The notes: generated from the letters alone by a model not told the origin. Numbered from the stretch's first letter, positions 1 to 11,400 are shown. The stretch: DNA of 64,000 bases from Anthoceros angustus (GCA_010909165.1 MU008167.1:124001-188000); one strand, 5' to 3'. Numbers and translations: made by a program.

Positions 1-145
1 GAGGCCACTTCCTCCACAGGTAGTCCATCTAGGCCACTTGCTCCACAGTTAGTCTATCGAGGCCACTGGCTCCACAGTTAGTCTAGACTATCTAGGCCAC
101 TTGCTCCACAGTTAGTCTGTCTAGGCCGCTTGCTCCGCGGCGTGT
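1..145. repeat. Tandem repeat, unit about 30-33 bp
   Basis: Four to five degenerate copies of a unit with the core ctaggccacttgctccacag, each followed by a gttagtct-type spacer. The array runs off the left edge, so its full size is unknown. No open reading frame is maintained across it. Confidence 0.8.
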
Positions 146-164
146 ATTGGCTTCACGCCGTGAT

Positions 165-320
165 GAAGCATCCTGAGCTTGGATCGGTACTTAGATGGGG
201 TGCCTAAAGGGACTGTATGCCCTTGGTGCAAGTAGCTTAGGCACACCATGGTACAAGTCGTTAAGTACCAAGTCCCATGATGGACTTAAATAAAATTCTT
301 CTTCTCCTTCTGCACCAACT
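165..320 (+). mobile_element. SINE-like retroposon copy
   Basis: The stretch ends in ggacttaaataaaattcttc followed by a CTT/TCC-rich run. This tail recurs near 5,693 (reversed), 43,820, 45,580, 46,250 (reversed), 47,960, 48,670 (reversed) and 56,745. The body (tacttagatggggt, then gtaccaagtcccatga) matches the copy at 56,642-56,768. A shared 3' end followed by a variable simple repeat is how many SINEs and LINE tails look. No internal pol III promoter was confirmed here. Confidence 0.5.
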
Positions 321-662
321 GGTATGGTGGTATCCCGTCTAGGCACCCCATCTGGGTACTCGAGAAAACAGTTTAACTATGATACACACGTCCCAACACC
401 TGAGCTTTTGTTTCTTTGTTGCTTCGAACTAACATAATTTGCCCAGTCTTAACCCCTACTGCAGGCATAGAATAATGAGACTCAGCCCGTTTCTGTTCAC
501 ATTTGCTCTGGTGAATTGTTGCTGACATACGCTAGTCAATCCAAAATGCTTGCTATCCCAACACACTGTCTTGGCTGCCCATTTGTATGAGTGAGAGCTA
601 ACATCACAAACAGTCTGTTGTTTACTCTTATACCTATATGTGAGAAAGAGCGAAGTGAAGGA

Positions 663-784
663 GCACTTATCTCCTCTTAATATACCTCTATTCAACAACT
701 CCCATTAAAGGCTTCAATTTTCTTGCACTTATCTCCTTTTAACATAACTCTATTCAACAACTTTCATTCAAGGCTTCAATTTGC
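663..784. repeat. Direct tandem duplication, about 62 bp x2
   Basis: Two adjacent copies of a segment beginning gcacttatctcct and ending ggcttcaattt, with a few substitutions. Non-coding and AT-rich. Confidence 0.7.
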
Positions 785-970
785 CTCGATAGTCAAAATT
801 GTCTGTCATGTTAACACACAATTCATGTGCACGTGAAGTTGCCTACATATTTAAGAATCCAGTGTGGCAAGCAATTAGTCAAACTACATCCATTGCTATG
901 CCAATGCACAACTGATGATGAATTGCCTTCACATAATCTAGCGTTGTAAGCATTAGTGGAATCAAGCGTA

Positions 971-1230
971 ACAAGCACTAGCCATGTGAGAATCCATGGA
1001 CCATAATTGCATCATGGTCCATGTTATAGCGTGGCAAACACTAGTCATGTTAGAATGGATCCATGGACCATAATTGCGTCATGGTCCATGTTATACCGTG
1101 ACAAGCACTAGTCATGTGAGAATGGATCCATGGACCATAATTGCGTAATGGTCCGTGTTATACTGTGGCAAGCACTAGTCATGTGAGAATGGATCCATGG
1201 ACCATAATTGCGTCATGAGCCATGTTACAT
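971..1230. repeat. Minisatellite, four copies of a ~66-bp unit with palindromic core
   Basis: Copies begin near 971, 1033, 1101 and 1168 with acaagcactagtcatgtgag or a close variant. Each unit contains catggaccat and its reverse complement atggtccatg about 9 bp apart, so every unit can form a hairpin. The last copy decays at its end. No gene is visible in it. Confidence 0.8.
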
Positions 1231-1249
1231 GAGCTTACCAATGCCTCTA

Positions 1250-1405
1250 CTTGTGTACGTTGGCAGTCGCGCATCTCTCCACCGCCCAGCCCGGAGGGTT
1301 GATAATGACATGCTCACAAATGGAGTTCCGGGTAGAGTCCATTACGATGATATCCGCAACAAATATTTGTTTCCCCGGTCAGAAACAGATTCGCCTTGAG
1401 CAAAC
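1250..1405 (-). mobile_element. Fragment of reverse-transcriptase element (3' coding end)
   Basis: Read on the minus strand, the segment encodes, with a frameshift, a stretch resembling HVIINPPGW and the preceding beta-strand block. Those blocks are also found at 20,923-21,198 (-), 22,855-23,000 (+) and 58,500-58,620 (+). It is a short, broken relic. The flanks to 1,800 hold only degenerate repeats around ccatggccacctagag. Confidence 0.5.
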
Positions 1406-1837
1406 ACCTGATTAATCTCATTGCATTGAGCCAAATTCCTCAAATGGACTTGTCACCTTCGCCCATGCAATCCTACATCTTTGATATCCTTCAACGGCAC
1501 ATTGCACAATAATTGTCACGCAGCCCATGGGCAGATTGTATAGTTGTCGTGGAGCCCATGGCCAGCTCAAGTAACATTGTCTTTGAACAATTGCCATGGA
1601 ACCCATGATCAACTCGAGATTTTGCAGTCCATGCAGTCCAGGGGCAAATTGTATAATGTTTTATTGATTGATTGATACTGAGTTTTTTATACGCTGTAGG
1701 TCTCTCCCATGTCTGAGTTGTCATGGAGACCATGGCCACCTAGAGCATCTCCATAGCCACCTAGACCAACTGGAGCGTCTCCATGGCCACCTAGAGCAAT
1801 ACTGTGCTTGATTGTTGTTGGAAGTTCAAATCCATAG

Positions 1838-1975
1838 AATATAGAGTTATTTTGCTAAAAAGTTCAAATGCATAACAATAATAGAACGAAGCTAACATGG
1901 AGCACACAAAATATAGAGTTATTTTGTTAAAAAGTTCAAAAGCATAACAATAATAGAACGAAGCTAATATGGATC
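1838..1975. repeat. Direct tandem duplication, ~70 bp x2
   Basis: Two copies of aatatagagttattttg followed by aaaaagttcaaa and a run reading cataacaataatagaacga. AT-rich and non-coding. Confidence 0.75.
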
Positions 1976-2074
1976 GTACATAACAAGATGATCATTTCTT
2001 AGAAGGAATTCACACTATACTAGAGTAGGATAGAAGAGGGCCCATGGAATTTTTTAAACACACAGAGACAATAC

Positions 2075-2822
2075 ACTTTGCGCTAAGTAAAGTGAGTGAA
2101 CTCGCATAATGATTGTGCGGATTCAATAGTTCGGCTATCGATATATTATGCATGTTTTATACTTTGCGCTAAGTAAAGTGAGTGAACTCGCACAATGATT
2201 GTGCGGATTCAATAGTTCGGCTATCGATATATTATGCATGTTTAACAACGGAGTCCTTCTCCAACTTTAGAAAAGCCTAGGCGCTAAGGGAAGGCCCAAT
2301 CCTCAACGCCCGAGACGAAGGCCTTCCTTAGAATGGCTCCTCCGTCCTCCGGCCTCATATACCTCAATCGCATTTTGTCAACTGTATACCCAGGAGTAAC
2401 AATATCTCGTGCGAGCTCACTTTTTCCATTCTTGTTTTTAGGTTATAGACTAACTTTCTTTAAGAGAGAAAGAAACTCTTAAAGTCTAATATTATATAGG
2501 AGTCTACCAGGCTACCATAAAAACCCAAAGGCAAATGCACAACATACTGGAAAGAAATGACAATACACTTTGCGCTAAGTAAAGTGAGTGAACTCGCATA
2601 ATGATTGTGCGGATTCAATAGTTCGGCTATTGATATATTATGCATGTTTTACACTTTGCGCTAAGTAAATCGAGTGAACTCGCACAATGATTGTGCGGAT
2701 TCAATAGTTTGGCTATCGATATATTATGCATGTTTAACAACGGAGTCCCTGGCCAACTTTAGAAAAGCCTAGGCGCAAAGGGAAGGCCCAATCCTCAACG
2801 CCCGAGACGAAGGCCTCCAAGA
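2075..2822. repeat. 86-bp repeat pair present twice with flanking sequence
   Basis: Units beginning actttgcgctaagtaaa start at 2075, 2161, 2567 and 2653, giving two back-to-back pairs with a period of 86 bp. Each pair is followed by the same roughly 80 bp (aacaacggagtcc, then gaaaagcctaggcgc, then acgcccgagacgaaggcc). The whole block was therefore duplicated after the 86-bp pair formed. The spacer 2,330-2,560 is unrelated sequence. Confidence 0.85.
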
Positions 2823-3410
2823 TGGGAACATCCCGGATTAAGAACCCAGCGGTAAAGACGGGGGCAGAGAGGGCCTAGCTCCCGAATAAAAAAGCTGGAG
2901 GACTTAGGGAGCCACCGTCCTGGTGAGATAACTTAGTCGCTGTGCGAAGCAGAACAAAAGGATGCCAAACGCCACATGAGGGTCCCCTAATAGAGATAGG
3001 TTGCCGACGTGGGCCAAGTCCTCCTTCAAAGCCTCGTCTACAAAACCTTGAATAAAGGCCGTGGGATGTCCCCACCATGAAATCGAAGAGAGGGAGTAAT
3101 GCCGGACGGACAGGTACCAAACCTTACACTTCATAATCTTAACCCTCAAACCTAGGCGGGAGAGCTCTGAGGAGAAGAGTAGGAAAACTTCCCTAACCTT
3201 GCCTCCGGGTCATGAGTGTCGTCCGCCACGGACGAAAAGAGACACTCTCGGACCGCGCCAGTAGTAAGGGTCAGGGCCCTGAAGTGCGCAACGGCAAAAA
3301 AGGCACCCCCCAAAGGGATCCGCCTGCCTGCGTTCTTTCTATGGTTCCCTGTCTACCCTATACTTTCAGCACGGACCATCTAAGGAAGGGGTTACTGTGC
3401 TAGACTCGGT
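2740..3410 (-). mobile_element. Fragment of reverse-transcriptase element (post-RT region)
   Basis: On the minus strand, 2,875-3,149 encodes residues such as FIQGFVDEAL, GDPHVAFGIL and RTVAPS. These align with FIQGFVDMAL, GDPQVAFGIL and RMVAPS at 21,750-21,950 (-). Both belong to the region after the RT core in the same element. The remainder is GC-rich but broken in all frames. The stretch 3,411-3,758 beyond it is AT-rich, with nothing recognisable. Confidence 0.55.
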
Positions 3411-3759
3411 GACTGGCACATGATAGGTTTTTTTTCCACACTACCGAATGATATAGTAGATAAGAGAATCTGATATATATCTTGAGTATTGAATGAAGTG
3501 GTTCTATTTTATATTCAGCCAAAATATTAAAGATATTACGGTATAAAAATAAACACATAGATGTAATGGCCTTTGCACTTTAATCATATGTAAAGTGATC
3601 TAAATTTGGCAATGATTAAATACGGACTCTCAAGAGTTCTATTATTGAGATATTTTGCTTCTTTAACTTTATACATGTGTGGTTATAGGTGCATACATAT
3701 TTCGTATGGTTTGGAATTCTTGGCCTATTGATCTGTAAGTAAGTTAGAAACCAGAAGTC

Positions 3760-3908
3760 AACTCTATTTCTAATATTAGTTTAAGACCTATAGATATGTG
3801 GTGCAGTTAACTCTATATTTCTAATATTAGTTTTAGACCTATAGATAAGAGGTGCAGTTAACTCTATTTCTAATATTAGTTTTAGATCTATAGATAAGTG
3901 GTGCAGTA
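3760..3908. repeat. Tandem repeat, three ~49-bp copies
   Basis: Three copies of aactctatttctaatattag followed by a ttaga-ctatagata-gtgcagt segment, starting at 3760, 3809 and 3859. It lies directly upstream of the PLATZ-like gene and may be in its promoter or 5' UTR. Confidence 0.75.
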
Positions 3909-4011
3909 TAAATATAGTTTTACTTCTAGTTTTGACATGAATTTTAGTGTTGAAGGTTGAAAGTATTAATGATTATATGTTGCAACTTGTAGTTATTTGT
4001 CGAAGAAATGT

Positions 4012-4999
4012 ATGCAAAACCTGGAAGAAATGTATGCAAAATCTGGAACTCTAGCTGAGGTGATATGGTGCCCACCTGATTGGTTACCAATATTTCTTCA
4101 GCATGAGTATCATAAGAAGTGCACCTTACATCGTCGCATGGAAAATCCAGGATGCAATAAGTTTTGTATTCAATGCCAGGATGCTCCATTTTGCAGCAAT
4201 TGTTGTAAGAATTCACATCTTTGGGCAGTATTATTTTAAAAGTGAATCGATGCAATCTTTTGCAGCTTGAGCGTCTTTCATCGCCTATGATCAATATTGA
4301 GGATATTGCTACCTTTACATTTAACGACAAAGACCACACACTCCTATCTCCCAAGATACAGGATTTAACGCGTATGGAAGCGACATCCGTAACGAATCAC
4401 CATTTTGTTGGATCCGATGGATGTAGGAGCTTGAAGGCTTATTGCAGCCTCAATTGCAAGTACATGCATTGTGACTTTGAAGGGTTTAGATTACACTGCA
4501 AGGTGCCAAAGAAAAGAAGAACAAGTTGGAAGAATTCTTCTCACAATGATATAACCATGGCTAATGATTCTTTTCACAATGTTAGTACCTTTGCAGGTAA
4601 TATTTTTAGTTTTTGTATTGTGGTGATAAAAAAGTATGCATGATTTTTAAAAAAAATATGTAAGAGTATTTGACAATGGGTTAATCAATTTTTATAGGTA
4701 CAATTTTAAAAACAGAGAGCAAGGAAGCTTGTAGCCCAAACAAATCCGAGAATGGGAATGAGGTATTGCAGCTAGAAGCTTGTGACCCAAACAAACCTGT
4801 GAATGAGAACAAGTTATCCCAGCTAGAAGATTGTGGGCCAAGCAAACCTATGAATGAGGCCGAGCTATCCGAGTTAGAGAAAGGAGCTTTGAAAGGTCTT
4901 CTTTTGCTAGAGACTGATCACAATGGTCGCTATCAACTGAGCACTAACATGGTTGCTAGAGATTTAGTTCAACTCAAGGCTCTTCTCAATAATAATTAG
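4012..4999 (+). CDS. PLATZ-type zinc-binding protein, possibly degenerate
   Basis: PLATZ proteins are plant-specific zinc-dependent DNA-binding nuclear regulators. Proposed exons are 4012-4227, 4266-4596 and 4698-4999, giving 282 aa; all phases fit. The N-terminus has WLPIFLQ and the PLATZ spacing C-x2-H-x11-C-x2-C-x5-C-x2-C-x4-H. The final His of the usual H-x2-H is replaced by Ala. A second cysteine cluster (DGC-x6-C-x3-C) follows, then a basic KKRR. The first intron would be only 38 bp (gtatta to ttttgcag), at a place that aligns with the conserved RSS motif; without it the frame breaks. Intron 2 is a normal 101 bp. The last exon encodes three degenerate repeats around LEACDPNKPVNE, not usual in PLATZ. 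No in-frame ATG lies closer to WLP than 4012 or 4030. The family is clear; whether the gene is functional is not. Confidence 0.7.
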
Positions 5000-5479
5000 T
5001 AGATCTCACCTGAAAAATTCACATCTCAAATGTCAATAGATAAAACTAGCAGCTTAATCATATTTCAAAAAAACACATTCCTCTTTAATAATTAGAATAT
5101 TTTAGTAAAATTAATTCATTATCATTATCTTTGAAAATATAATCATAGTAAGTAAGGAACCATGCATGAGAGGCATGCAGCCCTAGGTCTAGTTAAGTAA
5201 GATATTTGGTTAGTGATAGTGAAGCTTAGCTTGAAGTTTAAGGAAGGTAGCCTGTTTTAGGCAGTTACTTAGGATGAAGTAAGCCTCCCTATTGAAGGGA
5301 TGAGGCTAGCCCTAGAGGGAGCAATCTAGCACTTGGTCCACACTCTTGTTGAGAATAGGACTAGGGTGCCCAGAGGCTGTGGGAGCCTAGAGTGTGATTG
5401 TCTCTAGAGGAGAGCTATTGAGGAGGAGATTGAGGGGAGAGAGCTATGTTCCTAGCTCAGGCTGGGTGTTACTATTATT
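5000..5479. other. Gene-free stretch
   Basis: AT-rich 3' flank of the PLATZ-like gene, then about 280 bp of more balanced sequence with many short ctag and gaggag motifs. No coding frame, tRNA-like fold or known repeat was recognised. Confidence 0.5.
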
Positions 5480-5705
5480 ATATATTATAACTTATAAAAA
5501 AGATACATACAAATCCAATGAAGTACTAACTTATAATATATTATAACTTATAAAAAAGATACATACAAATCCAATGAAGCACTAAACATCGGCAACAACT
5601 TTACAAGATCATCTGCAAAGAAAAAGCAAAATAATTCAATTTAAAACATCAGCAGCAAGTTTACAAGATCATCTGCAAAGAAAAAAAACTAATTTAATTT
5701 AAATC
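5480..5705. repeat. Two neighbouring direct duplications
   Basis: The segment tatattataacttataaaa with its continuation agatacatacaaatccaatg is present twice (from about 5480 and 5536). Next, a segment containing tttacaagatcatctgcaaag is present twice (about 5586-5640 and 5645-5700). Non-coding and AT-rich. Confidence 0.75.
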
Positions 5706-5978
5706 CACGTGGGGCATTTTCATCATGGTAACGGTGATAACAAAGCAACTCGCATCATCGTGTGCGTAAGGCCTCCAAGGCCTCATGGATGGAGGGAACC
5801 GGGATCGCACGGTTGGGACCAACGGCAGCCGCGTGGTCAGGCATGTTCGTTGACGGGGGATGGATGTCCCGTCCGAAAACTGGAGGAGGTTCTCCTCCGT
5901 CATGCCATACCAGGATGCTTAATCACGGCGTTCTTATAAATGTGTGTCCATTTGGCCTAAGCCATGTGGACATACAGG
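5693..5978 (-). mobile_element. SINE-like retroposon, reversed, near full length
   Basis: On the minus strand the element starts with tccacatggcttaggccaaa and continues through a gattaag block that aligns with the copy at 45,395-45,610. It ends at 5693 with cgtggatttaaattaaatt, a variant of the family tail. It is about 285 bp long and lies only 300 bp upstream of the SBPase start codon. It also carries a CACGTG at 5706-5711. Confidence 0.55.
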
Positions 5979-6070
5979 TATGGATGGAAACCTGTTCCCC
6001 GTCGTATCTCTCTACGTATTGGGACACCGTAGCTACATCTTCGGAAAAATTTGTGACTCGATGAACAGAG

Positions 6071-6129
6071 TATGTATATATATGCATGTGTAATCGGATA
6101 GACCGTCATTCGTTGTGACAGCGACACGT
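6071..6129 (+). promoter_or_regulatory. Candidate SBPase core promoter (TATA and G-box)
   Basis: A TATA-like run lies at 6075-6083 and a CACGTG G-box at 6124-6129, about 200 and 155 bp upstream of the SBPase ATG. G-boxes are common in light-regulated plant promoters. The G-box lies downstream of the TATA run, so it would fall in or near the 5' UTR. This is motif matching only. Confidence 0.3.
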
Positions 6130-6282
6130 GGACAAGTGGCTTTGTGGCTCTCATTCCTCTCCTCGATCTCCCTAGCTACACTCTCCGTATGCTTGTGCAA
6201 AATTCACGATCGAAGCAGAAGTTTTCTGTTTGCTGTCGGACGCCTCTGTAGGCAGGAATCTGTGCGGCGACGAGACTGGACA

Positions 6283-8191
6283 ATGGCGGCCATGGTTGCT
6301 GCAGCCGGTACCGTTGCAGCTTCCTGCGGCCTGGCTTCCTCGCAAGCCTCGTCTGTGGCCACATCCAGCTCGGCCGCGGCCCAGGCCTCTCCGGTGCGAT
6401 GCGCGGCCGCTGGTAGCAGGAGCCTGGTGAGCCCGCATTGCATCTGGCCAGCTTCAGCTTCAGCCTCAACTTCAGCGTGTTTTTTGAGTGTGCCGTGTGA
6501 ATGGCGGAGCGGGGGGAGTAATTTTAGGACGGGAGTAATTTGACAATGTGTGTGAATGGCGCATTCCGCAGGCAGGACGGGCCAGCGCCTTGTACGGAAA
6601 GAGTCTCGCAGGGCCGCAGGTTTCGTTGAGGTCACAGCGGGGTTTTGCTGTCTCGAGGAAAGCTGGAGCGGCAAGGGCCGAGCTGGGAGACAGTTTGGTT
6701 AGTATATACGTGTTTGGAGAGTTTAGGACGGCGATCTGGACGGAATTTGATTTGAGGTGTCGGTTTGGTGTGCAGGAGGAATTTTTGTCCAAGGCCACGA
6801 CTGATAAGAGTCTGGCCAGATTGCTCGTTTCTCTCGGAGAAGCTATCCGTACCATTGCGTTCAAGGTGCGGACCGCGTCCTGCGGCGCCACGGCCTGTAT
6901 TAACACGTTCGGAGACGAGCAGTTGGCCGTGGATCTTCTGGCGAACAAGTTGCTGTTTGAGGTTAGTGTTTCTTTGAGACTGTCAGGAATTTCTTCCATG
7001 GCGGTTGGTGTGAATTTTAGGAAGCGTGTGAGAGGTTTTCTAAGGGGTGCGATTTCGGGATTCAGGCTCTTCAATTTTCGCACGTTTGCAAGTATGCTTG
7101 CTCTGAAGAGGATCCGGAGTTGCTCGACATGGGAGGTCCAGTGGAAGGTGAACATTTGACGGGAACGGGTTTGCTGTTTTGCGGTCTTGGTGCGTTTTAG
7201 CTTCTTGTTTGTTTGATCTGAAGTTTGGGAACATTGTGTGTGGCCAGGTGGCTTCAGTGTGGCCTTCGACCCTCTTGACGGGTCCAGCATTGTGGATACC
7301 AACTTTACGGTGGGAACCATTTTCGGGGTTTGGCCTGGTGACAAGCTGACAGGCGTCACCGGCAGGGATCAGGTGGCAGCGGCTATGGGCATCTACGGGC
7401 CCAGGACAACCTACGTAATCGCAGTTGCAGGCTTCCCTGGAACTCACGAGTTCCTTCTCTTGGATGACGGTGAGTTGGTCTGCGACATAGTGCAGTTGCC
7501 ATTGCCTGAGCGGGCTGAGTGCTGACGTGCTCTGCTCTTGCTGCATTGCAGGGAAGTGGCAGCACGTGAAGGAAACCACAACCATCGGTGAAGGAAAGCT
7601 CTTTTCTCCAGGAAATCTGCGTGCCACCTTCGACAACCCAGACTACGAGAAGGTGGTTAACCTCTTCCTGCTCTGGCTACCTAGCTATAAAAAACTTTTT
7701 GTTCTCAATAATTTATGTGTTCTTCGTGCTTTGTGTCTATCACCAGTTGATCAACTACTACGTGAGCGAGAAATACACTCTTCGGTACACAGGAGGAATG
7801 GTCCCCGACGTGAACCAGGTAGGGGAAAAGTAATTGAAAAGCATGATTCTTTCAGGACATGATTCCCTGGGAAGCAGAATTCTCAGCTCTCTCGCCCGTG
7901 GTTTTTGTGCTCTCTCAGATCATCGTGAAAGAGAAAGGTATCTTCACAAACGTCACCTCGCCGACCACCAAGGCCAAGTTGAGACTGCTCTTCGAGGTTG
8001 CACCGTTGGGTCTCCTGGTTGAGAACGCTGGAGGCTTCAGCAGCGATGGGAAACAGTCGGTTTTGGACAAAGTTGTGGTGAACACCGACGATAGGACGCA
8101 AGTGGCTTACGGCTCGAAGAACGAGATCATCAGATTCGAGGAGACTTTGTACGGGTCATCTAGGCTTGCCCCAGTGGCAGCTGCGGTATAG
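6283..8191 (+). CDS. SBPase: Sedoheptulose-1,7-bisphosphatase, chloroplast
   Basis: The enzyme removes the C1 phosphate of sedoheptulose-1,7-bisphosphate in the Calvin-Benson cycle, in the chloroplast stroma. Exons: 6283-6426, 6572-6697, 6776-6961, 7066-7147, 7248-7469, 7552-7652, 7747-7818, 7919-8191. All introns are GT-AG (78-145 bp) and the product is 401 aa, close to the usual 390. Residues 1 to about 75 are Ala/Ser-rich without acidic residues, as expected of a transit peptide. Cys126 and Cys131 (SCGATAC) match the thioredoxin-regulated disulphide pair of plant SBPases. DPLDGSS at about 187-193 is the metal/phosphate motif of the FBPase superfamily. [17 protein letters not shown] and FTNVTSP identify SBPase rather than FBPase. 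An aattaaaatg near 8243 could serve as a poly(A) signal. The gene is convergent with NUP155. Confidence 0.96.
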
Positions 8192-8463
8192 AGTGATTCC
8201 TGTTATTATTTCCATGTAATTTTACAACATGAGTATTTCTTGCAATTAAAATGCAACGTTTCTTTTGGGCCTCATTTGTCCGAGGAGATTTCGAAACTCG
8301 TGATATCAATTTTGGCAAGCAGGGGAACTTGTCGAATAAACGTGGCAAACGAAGTCTCAACAATTATCAACGAGGACTAGCAGCATCAGTTATCAAAACT
8401 AGGGGCAACCTCTGCGAAGCCGTATCGCAGAGCACGCAAATATAACTCGCCCAGATGGTGTTT

Positions 8464-11400
8464 TCACTGAAATGAGGAACTTAGGAGCATTTGTTCCAAT
8501 TCCTTGAAGCCACGAGATACGTGCTCCACGGTCGCAGGAGGTAGGGGCAGTCGCCTCACCTCAGTCATGTACCTGCATTCACAAGCACGCCTTCAGGGAC
8601 TGCTCAGATCCAAGTGGTGAGTGCAAGCTGTAAACGAGTACAGATGGACGTTACCTATTTGAAAGGGTGCTCAGCTTGTCTTTGAGCCCTGTTTCAGCTC
8701 CTTCATACTCCATTCCATTGGCCGTCATGAAGGAGCCACTGCCACCAACAACCTTTTGGCCGAGAGCAGACACTGTCCACTCAAACAAAACAGCAAGCAG
8801 TGACCGAAGAATTCTCAACCGTAATTTAGGCTGCAGTGGAACACTTGCAAGGAAACGATCATATGTCCGTTGCACAGGTTCAGGATCTCCTTTGCATGCA
8901 ACGAGAAGTGCTCTCGGTATGTCCTCATCCCCTACTTCCTCCACCTTCGATGACACTCTTTCCTGCTGACACAAGTATTCAGTCAGCACCAAGATCACAG
9001 GACTTCATACCACCAACATGAGCCAATTTCAGTAGCCAGATCTTACCTCAGCTGCAGGCTCAAGAAAATGGCAGATAGCATCCAGAGGAATACTTCCTCC
9101 ATCTCCAGGGTATAAAAAGGGCCCCACCCTCCGTACAACAGCACATGCTTCGGCAATGCCTCCAACATTCAGAGCCTGTTCAAGTAGTCTAGTCCAGGTT
9201 GCTCGCATGTGGCTATTGTCAGCGTCGCCTGCATAATTAGAGAAGTGAAGTACTTCCAAACAGACCTGCAATACCCCTCGTGAGATTCAATCCAAGAAAG
9301 AATCGCGTTCCCACGTCTGACCAAAAAGCTTTACCTCCCAGAGCTCGAACGGAACAGCATAGTCATTGTAGAGCTGAGTGATGCTCTTCAGCTCAAACCC
9401 TAGCTCTCCAGCTTTGTCCTTTGCAGAGCGTGCCCTGGCAACTTCCAGCATTGCAGCTTGACTAGGGAATGCTTCTGTTTGAGAAGTTGAAGGTTCACTT
9501 TCCATATCATTCTCCATTCCAGATCTCGATGCGATACGCTCTAGCTCATCTCTGATCTTTATTTGGAAACGAAGCACTGCTAGCTTGCCTTCAAGGAGCT
9601 CCAGCAAGCTGCTGTGCCCAATGTCCGGAGAAGAAGGAACCGTTCCAGATCCATGGCCAACACTTCTAGCTTGTAACACTGCATTGCTCAGGTAATCAAA
9701 CCTGTGTGAGACAAACAGGGACGACAATAGCTCAAACGGTCAAACAGCTGGAGTAATAGCGATGCAGAGTCTCCAACCCATTCGAAATTAGTAGGAACTC
9801 CATTATAAACTCAGGACAACTTCATCAACAAACCTTTGCTCAAGAGTTTTACGTTCAGCTCCCTCTGGTTGCCTCATTTCGGCCAGACGCAACAGGACAT
9901 GTGCAGCATATGCATGCTGCCGCTTATGGACATAATAGCGCGACAAAAGCTCCAGGTACTTCGCTTGTTCACCAGTGATCTGCTGCCGCAAATGTGTGTC
10001 AGGCCCCTGTAAAGGGGTCACCCCCGAACTGTTTGGTCCATTAAACATCTGCAGGTTCGTGAGAGCAAATGTCAGTAAACTAAGCAAAGTACACAAATTG
10101 GTGAAAGTAGACTTTCAAGCTAAAAGAGTCCACCTTTGCAGCATGTGAAGATCCGGCACTCTGCAGGAATGGTACCAAGTCTGGGCCAGCCATCTCCATG
10201 AGTTCTTTGACCAGACCAAGGTCAATCATAGCCTGGTACAAGTGTTCATGGAATGCACGGTCAGGCCATCTCACGCCGAGTTGTATGATCTGACGAATGT
10301 AATGATCTCTTGTGCTGTCATCCATAGAGGATCTCGCTCCTGCAGGAATAGGGGATCCAAACTCTGGCCGCAGCCCATTCTGCCCAGATAGACCCTTCAA
10401 GGACCGCAAAGCATTTGTCACTACTTCATAACACCGCATCCGTGCTGCTAGTGCTTCCTGCCGTCGATTTGCATCGATGTGCTCATTAAAAGCATCCTCT
10501 GCAGGATCTAGAGCACGAGCTTTCCGCAGAGGCAACTCTACAACAGCTTCATAGAACCTGCAAAAAGAGAACACAGTCAACATCATATGAACATTACACA
10601 TTAAGAGACCTTGGCAAGGACTTCATAAATGCATGGAAACACTTGAATCCAACAAGAACTTGCCTGACGTCTTCAAATCGCTGACAAATACTGAGTAAGT
10701 CTGCAGTTTCAGGTACTTTCTCAAGCATAATTAGTGCTTCCCTCGCCAGTCGCTCTCTCTCTTCTAGATCTCTGGTACTCGCTGCTCTCTCCAAACATTC
10801 TACTGCCTGATAGAACTGGTAGTCTGACTCATTATAATAGCTTGAACAACCTTCTCTGAGCTTCATGCTGATATCATCAACTGTTCCCCTGCCATCTGGT
10901 GCCACATAATACTGCACAACAAGCGGAGACATGTGAGGAGCCAAAATCTAGAGAGAGCTCACTGCACAAGGCTAGAAGCTGGTGAAACAAAATCTTCAGG
11001 GTATGACTTTTCAGACCTCCATCAGACCTGCCACAAGACGAGTGGCAATCTGCTCCCCGTCCCGCGAGCAGACAAACTGGTGAAAAGTAAGTTGTGACAA
11101 TTGCTGCCTGGTGGCCGGATCTAGCCTTTGAGCCAACCGAGCAATATGGTGTTGTGAAAGCAGCTGCAATAGCAGCAATGCTTCTCCAGACCTTCTGAGC
11201 AAACGCCGAATGGATTCCATACTTCGAGCCTGTGGTGGAAAGTCATTGCCATGAGTTATCAACCACAAAAAATGGATACAAGGAATCAATGTAAGAACAG
11301 GAGTGGTCAGAAATAATTTCCACTTGGTTTGTACCTCCATAGCAACAAGTTCTGCTGCGCTGTATGGCAACCGTTGTCTTTTGTTAGGCCCTACATGGCC

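Noticed and set aside
2075-2740. Organelle DNA insertion
   Set aside because: The 86-bp repeats have no recognisable plastid or mitochondrial gene, and they are linked to the RT-element fragments.
6283-8191. Fructose-1,6-bisphosphatase
   Set aside because: The DPLDGSS motif is shared, but [16 protein letters not shown] and the rest of the sequence match SBPase and not FBPase.
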